NCBI GenBank assembly: GCA_031472005.1
Contig: PZJY01000003.1
Coordinates: 744,001-808,000, forward strand
Source: Tetracladium setigerum
Lineage: Eukaryota; Ascomycota; Leotiomycetes; Helotiales
DNA: 64,000 bases
Direction of reading: 5' to 3'
Part shown: positions 11,474-22,141 of the stretch, one piece after another
Numbering within the stretch: position 1 is the first letter of the stretch
How the letters are laid out: every line of letters begins with the position of its first letter
Position numbers and translations under genes: made by a program
The notes under the pieces: model-generated
What the model was told of the DNA's origin: nothing
The model's database searches: none
The model's input: only the letters and a program-made list of their open reading frames with translations

Positions 11474-13629
11474 CTAATCTACAACCACCTCGCTCGTCTT
11501 CGCAGCAACCTCCTCAAAAGCTGCAGCCTTCGCAGCATTCCTCCTCCCCTTCTGCACATAAGCCAGCAAGCGCAGCGTGCCACTGGCAGTCATGCCCTCG
11601 ATCCTCTGCGCCTGACCGACCGATGCCGGCCTCGCCACCTTGAGCAAGCTCTTCTCATGCAAAGACAATCCATGAATTGCATCGTAATCCAAATCCCACG
11701 GCAAGAGTAATTTCTCCCCCTTCTCAAATACCTTCATCGCTGCAGTTTGCTGTTCAACGTATGGTGCGTAGATGGAGTCGATTTGAACCCTGTTTTGGAT
11801 TCTGGCCGAGTATTTAGTGATGGAGGGCACGAGTTTGGTCATGGATGAGATGTCCGCATCTGCTATTCGTAGGATGTCGAAGACGGTTCGTCGAGTGGTG
11901 TCGTTTCGGACTTTGAAGCCATTTTCGAGCCATTGAGGTGGGCTCATTGCTTTCTCTATGAGGGCAGCTTTGAGCTCTTCCATTTGTGCTACTTCGTCTG
12001 TGAAGCTTGACCAGCGTTTATCGCCAACGATCCCTGCTGCTCTTCCCTTTGCTGTAAGTCGGAGATCTGCGTTGTCTGCTCTGGCGCTCATACGATATTC
12101 GCTTCGGGAGGTGAACATCCGGTAGGGCTCTGAGACGCCTTTGGTGATGAGGTCGTCAATCATGATTCCAATGTACCCGTCGCTGCGGGAGAGTTCGAGT
12201 TGAGGCATAGAGCGAGAATTGAGACCTGCGTTGATTCCGGCGATGATTCCTTGGGCTGCAGCTTCTTCGTATCCAGTGGTCCCATTGATCTGACCAGCTA
12301 AGAAGAGGCCTCGAATTATCTTCGTTTCCAAGGTGGCTTTCAAGTTTCTTGGATCAACATAATCATACTCAACTCCATATCCGGGTTGGAGCATAGTAAC
12401 ATTCTCAAGTCCCTTGATTGTCTTCAACAACTGCTCTTGGGCTTCCGCTGGAATAGTCATTGAAATCCCATTGGGGTATATAACATCACTGTTAAACCCT
12501 TCCGGCTCAAGCCAAACGATGTGTTGCGACTTATCCGCAAAACGAATGATCTTTGATTCCAACGATGGACAATACCGAGGCCCCTTGACAGTTTCCCGAA
12601 TATGTATCGACTTGTCTAAATTTGCCCGAACTACTTTGTGCGTTTCCTCATTCGTATATGTTGCATAACACAGCATTTGATCTTTGACCGACACGGTATC
12701 GTTGAGGAAGCTGAATGGCATAGGCGGATCATCTCCATACTGTTGATCCAAAGTGCTAAAATCGATAGATTTCTTAGCCAGTCGCGGAGGTGTTCCGGTC
12801 TTGAGTCTCCCAAGCTGGAATCCAGCATCTCGTAATGATTTGCTCAAACCGAAGGTAGCAGCTTCACCCATGCGACCGGCGGGATGGCATTCAAGTCCAA
12901 TATGAATTTCTCCTCCTAAAAATGTACCTGTCGTGATAACCACATTGTTCGTTGGAATCACCTCTCCGGACTCCAACCGTACACCAGTGATCTTGCCTTT
13001 ATCAGCATCACTGTCCTCCCTCAAAATGATAATATCCGCCACTTTCCCTTCCACAATCGAGAGATTTGGATATGTCTCCAATTCCTCCCGCATGTGTTTC
13101 TGGTATAGTTCTCGATCGATTTGTGCTCGGGGTCCCTGCAAACGAATTAGAACAAATCTCCCTTTCCTTGCAACAACAGTAGATCAGATTGTAACCCACC
13201 CAAACGGCAGGCCCCTTCTTTCGATTCAGAACCTTGAATTGTACGCCAGCTTTGTCGATAGTCCGTCCAGCAACACCATCCAAGGCATCAATTTCCCTCA
13301 ACATCGTCCCCTTGCCGATCCCTCCGAAACTAGGATTACATGAGCATACTCCGATGTTGTCGATTTTGGGTGTAATGAGGGCAGTTCTAGCTCCTGATCT
13401 TGCAGCACCTGCGCAGGCTTCGGATCCAGCATGGCCGCCTCCAATTACGACTACATCGTATGGTCTGTTTTGGACTATGAGCTGGGTTTGGGGGGAGAGT
13501 GATTAGGGGAACTTCATACCTTGTGCCTTCAGCCACATCTGCAAAGCATCTTCGGGTCTGACCTAAAGTGCGTGATCTTATTACGCGAGACCATCTTGCG
13601 GGTCGCAGAGGAACGAGAACGCGATTCAT
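11474..13629 (-). CDS. MTO1: mitochondrial tRNA uridine-5-carboxymethylaminomethyl modification enzyme (MnmG/GidA family)
   Basis: Three exons on the minus strand: 13629-13520, 13464-13200, 13135-11474; 678 aa, normal for the family. With its GTPase partner (Mss1/MnmE) it modifies the wobble uridine of mitochondrial tRNAs. The first 36 residues are Arg-rich without acidic residues until the end (import presequence). The FAD-binding motif VVVIGGGHAGSEA follows at about 41-53. Other family blocks are CNPSFGGIGKG, the TGTFLGG stretch, GRMGEAAT, LKTGTPPRL, RYCPSLESKI and the C-terminal GidA helical domain ending in SVGQAQRIEGMT. Introns are 55 and 64 nt with canonical ends and matching phases. 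No frameshift or missing block. Confidence 0.96.
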
Positions 13630-14410
13630 ATTGGCATCTTGGGGTTGATCTGGGTATTACATTATTGAATCAATCTTCAGAGAGACCTGATGTTTTTCTG
13701 CCGGTCCTCCAGGGCGGTGTGGGTGAGTTTGGACCGAAGCGAGTTTTGGTAAACAGACAAGACAGACAACACATCCTTTGGTGATCGTCTGTAGTGGCTT
13801 GAAAGAAAGTTTGATATGTCTTGCAGAATCTATCAAACCAATCAATGAATTCCGACCTATTTCAATGTCACGTTCTTTGAACGGGCATATTTTGAGCGGT
13901 ATAATCTTGGCACAAGTGGACATGGCAACTGAGAGTTAGTGGTATCTGACATTTGGTAGGGCAATTGTTAATTTCTGTCTAGACGTGCTTGTTATCTGCC
14001 CAATTACTGGTAACATGGATAACTCCTTTAAGAATAGCACCGCTATTGGCTAATATTTGACCTTCCATTTCGCTCCTCGTCCTCCTCCACCGCGGCCGCC
14101 TCCTCCGCCCCACTCCACCCCACTTGCTTTCCCCAAAAACCACCAAATCCCCTTCGGATAAAACATATGAGATGATGCAGAATGTGCCGTGGATGTCAAT
14201 TGACAAAAACAAAGGAAAGTGAAAGAATGACGCTCTAACATTCTTGCAATCTAGGCATTGCAAATGGCCACTCATTCCGCGTACAAATACTCATAATCCA
14301 AACCAACGAAAAAGTGATAAGAACACCAGGTATTCGCTCCTAAGCGCAGGCAATCAAGATCGTATACCAACGATTTCCATACTTCGTAAAACATGAACCC
14401 AAGTCTAAGA
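13630..14410. other. intergenic: MTO1 5' side and 3' side of the Edc1-like gene
   Basis: About 780 bp with no recognisable gene. A C/G-rich stretch (14080-14130) reads as a poorly conserved Gly/Arg-rich frame and is not supported as coding. Confidence 0.55.
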
Positions 14411-15969
14411 TCAAGATCTTTGAGCGCCATTAATGCCATTAGTGTCATTGGTAGGTGGTGACCTGCCACCTGTACCATTCATGATAGAACCAAATGCTCC
14501 AGAACTACCCGCTGAATCCAATTTCAAAAGCCTGCGAAGGCTATCCTCCATACTCCTCAAGTCCACACCTTTATCGTTAGATAACGTGTTATCAGAAGAA
14601 TCAAGATTTGTAGAGGTTTCGTTAATCACAGGTCTACCATGCGGCCCGGTGTTGTTGTTCGTGAAATTTTCCCTATACTGCCTTGCAGGTGTTGGTGAGG
14701 TGTTGAAAGGGCCATGTCGATCTGGAGTTTTCGTGGGAGTCTTGCTTGGGCTGACTTCTTGACGTAGTCCGGATGATCGCCCATTGATTCTAGGTGTATT
14801 GGTCGAAACTTTGGTCTCATTTGCGAAAATATTGCTGCGTGGTGCTTGATTGTATTGTCTTGCTGGTTGCGAAATCGCTGGAGGTGCTGATTGAGGATGT
14901 TGATTAAATAGGTACGCTTTGAGCATGGACGACTTGTCATTTGAGGGAGTATGTGGCTGAGATGGCTGACTGTCCCATTGAGAAATTTGATTTGAGTCGC
15001 GAGCGGCATCGATCCTTTCGTTGTAAGGAGTCGAAAAAGCAGGTCCCAACGGAGATCTAGGATTACTTGGACTATCCATTTCCAAAGCAAATATTCCCCC
15101 GCTTGAGGACCTCTTGTCCTGGCTCCATCGTGGTCGCGATTGAGAAATTGAAGCCGGTGGAGTGCGGCTACTCCGAGGAGATACCGGTGGTTGGAAGGGT
15201 CCTGTGGCACTGGCTGCGTTCTGTGTAGAGCTTGCGCTTCGTGCTCGTGCCTTGTCCTCCTTATCTGCCTTGAAAAATATATCGAGAGGAGATTCTTCCC
15301 TTTGTACAGAGTTTGTCTGTGATGGCAAAGTAGGCAAGGGGCCTTTCAAGGACGAATCACTGTCTCTTGATTTGAAGATGTCTCTGCCCTGCTTCAGACC
15401 TCTTAGACCCGGTGACTCAGGGACCGACTTGGAGTAAAAGCTGGGTATAGGGAGTGCTGACGGTGCCGGGGAAGCGTGGAAAGTCGGACCAGCATACGCT
15501 GCAACGGATGGCGTTGTAATAGGTTTCGAGATGGGAATACCGGTAGAAGATAAGGGCGGGGTCCGCCTCTCATTCCTTGACACCGCAGGAGAGACATTAA
15601 CCTGTAAATCATTAATCACCCCATTCGAGAACCTCACTCTTTCCAACACCATTGTGCATTCAAAGATGAACCCGACGTGCTTACATTCTTAGGTCGATTC
15701 TTGTTTCGAGGCTTATTCTTCGAGGTCAGGTCCGTCCGTACGGAGCTCGCATTATTATGCATGGCTGAGCGGCCATCTTTGTTGGGGGTTCGAGGAGGCG
15801 TGGTGGGCTGGCTTGGAAGGCTCATCTCGGACTCTGAATTTTGAGCAAATGATTGAGAGTTGAGATGGTAGGGGTTTTGAGGATTGTAGGATGTAGTCGA
15901 GTTTGCGGAGTTAGGAATTGCAGCACTTCGAGTCTGTCGGTGTCGTTTTGAAGGCGTCTCTGAGGACAT
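14411..15969 (-). CDS. Edc1/PNRC-type mRNA decapping activator (putative)
   Basis: Two exons on the minus strand, 15969-15685 and 15601-14411, joined across an 83-nt intron (GTAAGC...TTTACAG); 491 aa. Almost all of the protein is Ser/Pro/Asn/Gln-rich and probably disordered. The telling feature is YAGPTF (about 131-136) followed after eight residues by LPIPSF (about 145-150). This order matches the PNRC/Edc1 activation motif: YAGxxF contacts Dcp2 and LPxP binds the Dcp1 EVH1 pocket. A short conserved-looking helix, RSMEDSLRRLLKL, lies near the C-terminus. The gene is therefore best read as a P-body decapping enhancer. An in-frame ATG inside the intron would give a shorter frame, but splicing joins KN to VNVSPAV cleanly. 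It is divergent from RBX1, with 712 bp between starts. Confidence 0.75.
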
Positions 15970-16681
15970 GATTTCTTAGGGAATCAAACTCGGTAGCGAT
16001 ATTGCCTTTATTCAATGTGTAAGGAAGGCTTCGAGAGCAGATTGTAAACAAGGCGATGGCGCGCGCAGAGTGGTGTGAGTCTTTTTGAGGCTCAGGATGG
16101 AGAGGATGGCGGGGGTCGGGGTCTCCGTGACGAGGGGCAAAAATCTTCAATCCTGGTGTTCTTTGATTGTTTGAGAGGGAGGTGACAGGATGATTCGGTG
16201 CTGTTCATTGTCTGAAGATGGTGATGATTCGGAGGGAGAAGGGCGTGTCGTAGATGAGGTGGAAAACGCTGTAAAGTAGGTCGCAAGAAGAAGGCAGGCA
16301 AGCTGAAGTAACCTTGGAAGACGTGAGCCCATGAGCCTTGGGAAGTCCGAGGCTGTCCTTGGCGCGGCTCAACACCAAACTTGAATAAAGGCATCTCCAA
16401 ATTCACTATAAATCCTATTATATTTCATTATTGGCGTTAGTACCTAATATTTAAGGATTTATCTTTAAAAATCACCTCCTTTCAGCTTCAGATACTGTAA
16501 CAATTGTTCGTGCTTCAGGATATCCTTCCTACAGCAGCAAGCCAACCAAACCACTGACCGACATCCCCCGCCTCTCCGAAATCTTGAACTGTCGCCTTGC
16601 TGCTGCACCTCTCCACCCCACCACAAGTCCTCCTTCCTCCGATCTTAGAAACAAACCAACAAACGACACCACATCTTCATC
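15970..16681. promoter_or_regulatory. divergent intergenic promoter region, Edc1-like / RBX1
   Basis: 712 bp between two start codons facing away from each other. No gene inside. An AT-rich block (16410-16470) sits near the middle; the RBX1 side is rich in C/T and CCACC words. Confidence 0.6.
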
Positions 16682-17217
16682 ATGGCGGATATTGATATGA
16701 CCGATGCTCCTTCGGGCTCCGCAGCTCCAACGAAGAAAGCTACAGGCAAGGGCAAGGCTGGTGTTGATGCTGGAGCAGATGGCAAGAAGCGATTTGAAGT
16801 CAAGAAGGTGAGAGCATCTCTGGTGTCAAACTAATATATTATCCATGTGGGAACAGCTCTAACAGTACATAGTGGAATGCTGTCGCTCTCTGGGCATGGG
16901 ATATCGTTGTCGATAACTGTGCTATTTGCAGAAACCACATTATGGATCTCTGTAAGTGAGCGCCGAATCCTTTGTCAAGCAGCATGCTAACTCGCAGCAG
17001 GCATCGAATGCCAGGCAAACCAAGCTTCTGCTACCAGCGAAGAGTGCACCGTTGCTTGGGGTATCTGCAACGTACGTTCTGATCTATCTATTTGTGCTCT
17101 TTAGCTAACATTGCAAAGCACGCCTTCCATTTCCATTGCATCTCCCGTTGGTTGAAGACTCGTCAAGTTTGCCCTCTTGACAACAGAGATTGGGAATTCC
17201 AAAAGTACGGCCGTTAG
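16682..17217 (+). CDS. RBX1: RING-box protein 1, catalytic RING subunit of cullin-RING ubiquitin ligases
   Basis: Four exons: 16682-16807, 16873-16951, 17001-17071, 17119-17217; 124 aa. Rbx1/Hrt1/Roc1 binds the cullin C-terminus and recruits the E2 enzyme in SCF-type ligases. The N-terminus is Ala/Lys/Gly-rich; then comes the cullin-binding strand KKWNAVALWAWDIVVDNC. The RING-H2 zinc ligands are visible as CAIC, CIEC, the CTVAWGICNHAFHFHC stretch and CPLD, ending with WEFQKYGR, the almost invariant C-terminus. All four exon joints fall at consistent phases. The introns are very short (65, 49 and 47 nt). Converges with SPC1. Confidence 0.97.
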
Positions 17218-17540
17218 AGTCTATAAAAGGATGGGGAATTTTACGAAAGGAACGAATACAAACGAAAACTTGGTCCGGAAGGATTATGCGAGACGATGAT
17301 ATGGGCGAGTGGTTCTTGCTTTCTAGCCTAGATGCATTATGGGCGTTTGGCGGGATCTCTCTTTCGGTGACGGCGTTCACGAGGGATGACTTGCAATGCT
17401 GGCCTTAGATACTTCATGAACGAAAGGCATCAAAGAATTCCATTGGGTATATCATTGTGGTATTGGTGACCTTTGGCTCTCTCCCTCCCCTGACCAAGGC
17501 GCCCTCTATCTGCAAGGGATATGTATCATCCTGTTCCTTC
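17218..17540. other. intergenic between convergent RBX1 and SPC1
   Basis: 323 bp holding the two 3' UTRs; no gene seen. Confidence 0.6.
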
Positions 17541-17964
17541 TTATGCCACAACTTTGCCATCAACCACAATCCCCTGGGAATGAGGCTCTTGCCCTGCCAC
17601 TGGTAACCATTTAACAGGATGTCGTTTAAAGAAAGGCCATGGAGGTACAACTAGGGCGAATGTAAGAACTGTTCCACCAACACCAATGTAGAGCGCCCGT
17701 CTGATATCTTGCAAGAAGTAGCCAACAATGAATGCAACCCCCTAGAAGCACGTTAGCTCTATAACAATAATCTCGGTAGGGACAGACATACGCCGATGAT
17801 AGCAAGTAAGCCAGTTGCTAAGAACTCGGCCAGCTTCTGCCCCTCAAAGTCCTATAGATTGCTGGTCATTAGAAAGGATGAACTTTTAGCAAATAAGGAG
17901 AGTCTGCACCAACAATTTGGCCTTCCACGGCATCGCGCACTTGATCTAGTAGCTGGTCTGCCAT
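17541..17964 (-). CDS. SPC1: signal peptidase complex subunit 1 (microsomal 12-kDa subunit)
   Basis: Three exons on the minus strand, 17964-17914, 17851-17792 and 17741-17541, giving 103 aa, close to the family norm. Spc1 is a small ER membrane subunit of signal peptidase. The start MADQLLDQVRDAVEGQI is followed by DFEGQKLAEF and two hydrophobic segments (about residues 28-47 and 51-72) around an ALYIG-containing loop, then PPWPFFKRHPVKWLP, a strongly conserved cytosolic stretch. Exon joints fit by phase. The first donor is GTTGGT, a poor match to the fungal consensus, so that junction is the weakest point; the branch site TTCTAATGACC and acceptor TATAG are good. The exact residue at the second junction could shift by one. 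Confidence 0.9.
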
Positions 17965-19313
17965 TGTGCTTGGATTATTATTGGAATTGTGTTCAAATAG
18001 TTACAGTCAAGGAAGTCTAAGACAACAAGGCCGAGCACAAAGCTCAGCCGAAGCGATCTGTCTTGAGATTCACGTGACCAGGCTGAACCACATGCAAACC
18101 CTGAGCTGATGCTTGAAGCGAAACATGAGGAAGCGATCAAGAAAAGCCTTACTTTTTCCACTACACCGCACTGACTGGAGTGAGGTGAAGCTAAGGCTAA
18201 GAATAGAATGGGGTTCTATAATTTTATGTGAAGATAAGCTTATCATGTGTGCTACTGTACCGATCATACCGTAATGTATGAGTGAATTATCCTCTCCCAA
18301 AAGCACCTCACTCAGCAAAGAGTGTGATGTAAACATGCCATTCACGGAGTTGTCCCACCTCAGCCGCATCGTTCACCTCAAATGGTTTGGTTGAATTCAG
18401 CGTCTGTGATTGGCCAGGGTGACCCTCTAACGCCGAAAAGAGGCATATTGCCGAATTGGCGCTAAAAAGTTCAGTTTCCTTGTGCTCAAACCTCACAGAT
18501 CTTGGTCGGGCCTGGCTCTTACACCCTCTTCCTCCTGTTCACCATCCCTTCAAGGTCTTGACCTCCCTCCCAGAACAACCTTTTACTACTTTAACACTTC
18601 TGCCGACTTTCTGAAACCTTGCCTCTACTGAGAGTAGAACCAAAACTTCACTCTCAAGTCAGTGTCTGGCTGCTTTCCACTTGGAAAATCCAGCCTCTTG
18701 TGATCATCGCCACCCTTGGTCTGCGCAAGACAACCTCGACGCTTAAGGACAAAGCATCAGATCCCGACAACCTCTTCTCAACATCAACTCGATCTTCGAC
18801 AATCCTCTGAACATACCAAGCGTTGTTCACCTAGATATCTGCGCCTTCTCTCTCGCCCTCTCTCTTGCACTCGATTACGCCGCGGCGGCTTCCGGACTAC
18901 ACAAACCACCAAGTTGGCGGGACCCGTACACTTCCAGTTTTCCTTCACCCGCCCGCTGCTCGGTCCAAACTGGGCCTACTGCGGAGGTGACAAGAAACCT
19001 CCATAATTGGTCTTGCCATATAAACACAATTTTGAACAACTGAAAGAGAGCATTTGCCAAGGGGAGAGCTGTAGTGTTCAGCTTTCATAATAGCAGGAAC
19101 TGTACAGGGGCTACCTGTGCAACGAATTCCATCAAATTGACGACAATACGTCGTGGGCGCTCGTAGCGACCCACTGGGAAAGAAAGTTGAAGGGTGCGAA
19201 ACGAGAAGTTTGCTGGTAAGATCTAGGATGGGGCGAGTATTCAAGGAATTGTAACTGATTTCAGTAGAGAATATTACCAAGGGTAACTCAAGTTGCATAG
19301 AGAAACCGTAACG
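17965..19313. other. intergenic: SPC1 promoter and long leader of the Mg transporter
   Basis: About 1.35 kb with no supported gene. The part from about 18480 is C/T-rich and resembles a long 5' leader. Confidence 0.55.
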
Positions 19314-21304
19314 ATGTCAGACCACGAAGAGACAGATACTGGCTACAGTACCCCTGTGCCAGAGCTTGATGACCACCGCCACCAGAGCGCCTCGGTTCCG
19401 AGAACTCGATCCAGGCGAGGGACTGTTGATACCATGCGAAGTGTGAACATGCGCGGTGCTGTTCACACTGACCTCGGTCTTGTCAACGATGGCTTGCTCC
19501 GTATTAATGCCAGAGATTTTGGAGACTTTGAGGAGGCAGTCGTAGATGAAGAACCAGCCGCTACTAGCCCCAGCCAAGCTCATAGGGGAGCAGGTAACAG
19601 AAGTCGCCGTGGCACTGTTACCACCATTGAATCACGATCTGTATCTCCACCAAACTCGGTCAAAGCTTTCGCTGAAGCTCGACGACGTGAAAGGGAGCTC
19701 TCCAACGTGGATGCACCGCCAGCTATTGTCGTCTCGGAGCCTCGACGAGGAGATGGCGGTGATCTTCGAAGAACCGTCTCTAGCACTAGCCGTTGGAGCC
19801 AACGTAGCAGACGCTATGTCAAGGACAACGACAATAACAGCTTGGCTTCAAACAAGTCCGCTGAGGAGGATGTCTGTTATCCCCTGCACGAGAATACAGA
19901 CAAGGACAGCCTTTCCATCGACTTTGAGGTCCTCGAGGATTTTATTGCGGAGGAAGAAGAAGCAGCCCGAGAATTCGCCAATTCCAAGCAGAGCCAACGC
20001 GCTCAACCACGGGTTTTCACTGATGCTCGTGCTCCAAAGCAGGCAACTCACTTCACGTCTGATGGTGGACTTGTCGAAGTTAATGTTCCCTCTGATGATT
20101 CCTCGACCCTCGAGTTCAAGGAGTTGAAAACCGAGACTGACGGCCATGGTAAGCTTGTCGACGAAGAGCCGCGTAGCACTGTTGAGAACCGCTTCGAATT
20201 CTTCTCGTCTGTGGGAGAGTCCACAATTCATGCTGCTGAGTTTGGTGATCTTGTTCTACCCGGAGAGGACGTACGTGCGCTTTTCGCTCTACCAGAAGCC
20301 GATAGCTTGAACGAGGAGGGCGTGTGGTGGCTGAACATGAACGACCCCACCGTGGAGGAGGTTCGCACCATCTGCAAGGCATTCGGCGTGCATCCCTTGA
20401 CAATCGAAGATATCAGCACCCAGGAGGCACGTGAAAAGATTGAGCTCTTCCCGTCCTACTACTTCGCCTCCTTCCGTACCTTCACGATCGAGACACTTGA
20501 AGACGGTGGCCAGGAATATGAGGGATTCAACATTTATGTGATTGTTTTCCGCGAGGGAACTCTCAGCTTCAGCTTCTCGCCCAACGACCATGCCGCTAAC
20601 GTCCGCAAGCGAATCACTATGCTCAAAGATTACGTCTCTTTGAGCAGTGATTGGATTTGCTACGCCATGATGTGAGTTGTCCCTTTTTAATTGTTTGTGC
20701 ACGCTTTGCTGACCCAAAGTCTAGTGATAACATCGTCGATGGATTCGCTCCGATCATCAACAAAATTGAGCGAGAGTCTGATGACGTTGAAGATGAGGTT
20801 TTCATTGCCAGAACGGATGACATGCAAGCCTTCCTGCGTACGATCGGCAAGGTTCGCAAGAATGTTATGGGACTGATGAAGCTCCTTGGAGGCAAGGCCG
20901 ACGTTCTTAGGGGTTTCACCAAACGCTGCAACGCCAATTACAAGGTCACCCCTCGCATGGATATCGGCCTGTACCTCGGTGATATTCAAGATCACGTTGT
21001 CACCATGATGAGCAATCTCGGCCACTTCGAAAAGATGCTTTCCAGATCTCACAGCAATTACCTGGCAGCACTATCCATTGATAACATCAACCAAGGTAAC
21101 CGTGCGAACGAGGTTCTGAGCAAGATCACCCTCTTAGCATCAGTCCTCGTTCCTCTCAATTTGGTCTGTGGTCTGTTTGGCATGAACGTCAGGGTTCCAT
21201 TCGAAGGCACTCAAAATTTGTACCCTTGGATGGGGATCGTTTTGTTTCTCGTGGTCTTCGTCATCGTTGCGGTCTTTACAGCCAGAAGAATGCGATACTT
21301 CTGA
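19314..21304 (+). CDS. CorA-family magnesium transporter (Mnr2/Alr-like)
   Basis: Two exons, 19314-20671 and 20725-21304, with a 53-nt intron; 645 aa. CorA-family channels carry Mg2+; the long N-terminus makes this like fungal Mnr2 (vacuolar membrane) or Alr (plasma membrane). Residues 1-300 are polar, Ser/Arg/Glu-rich and probably disordered. The CorA cytosolic domain follows, including WWLNMNDPT, HPLTIEDI and ALSIDNINQGNRANEVLSKI along the stalk helix. TM1 contains the pore signature GMN at about 605-607 (GLFGMNVRVPFEG), and TM2 ends in ARRMRYF. The start is the ATG before SDHEETDTG; no earlier in-frame ATG was found. The splice joins CYAM to IDNIVD, a conserved block. Localisation cannot be decided from sequence. 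Confidence 0.93.
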
Positions 21305-22141
21305 TGAGATGCTGGTCATGCATGAGACTGTGGTTCCTTTGATTCTACTCTTGCGCATAGGTTTCGACGCTGCTAATATTGGGTTTTTGGGCGATCGTTG
21401 CTCACCTTTCCTTCGGTCAAGTTGTTGCTCTTTGGTCCCTCTGGGTGTATTTGCGAGCACTGTGATGGCGGTTCTTCGTGGCGTGAGAGCTATAGATACT
21501 TAGATTATTATTTGCAATAAAGAACTCGCATTTCCTTAAATCCGGATTACTTTTAGTGATGTGTTAAATGCTTTGGTTTATAATCAGACACCCAAGTGGG
21601 AGGAAGTCTTATTAAAGACTCTATCTTCGAAGATTACAAGCGCCAGCACCGCCAGTTATGCTCTCAATCCCTCTCTCTCAAAACATACGACCAGCGGGCG
21701 TCTCAGAAAGCAGATTTGGAGAGCAGCAATCCGATCCTCAGATCAAAGCTTGGTCACTTCAAGAAGCGTTCGCATGTCTGTTCCTCCTTTCTCACTCAAT
21801 CACGAATTTTAGCAGTCAAAAACACAAACTCCTAAATAGGAAGACTGAAATCAGAAAGCGAATCACACAAGTTAGTTTTCTACTTAGGTATGTGATATAA
21901 GCTCTAATGTGGTAAGCCTGCACCTGCATATCTCAAGCGCTACTCGGCGCCTCGCTAAAGCAGGTAATTGATAGAGGAAGGAATACACCCATCTCCCTTT
22001 CCAATCATGTGGCGCTATATGAACAGGCTGCAGTCCTTCGCTTATACCAACTTCAGACATCTCTTCCTACGACTACAACCCTTATGCACCTGTACACAAG
22101 TATCTGAACGACACAGTTTATCATGTCACTTGAGCTGCATA
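21305..22141. other. intergenic downstream of the Mg transporter
   Basis: About 840 bp. No recognisable gene on either strand; small open frames have no family resemblance. Confidence 0.55.
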
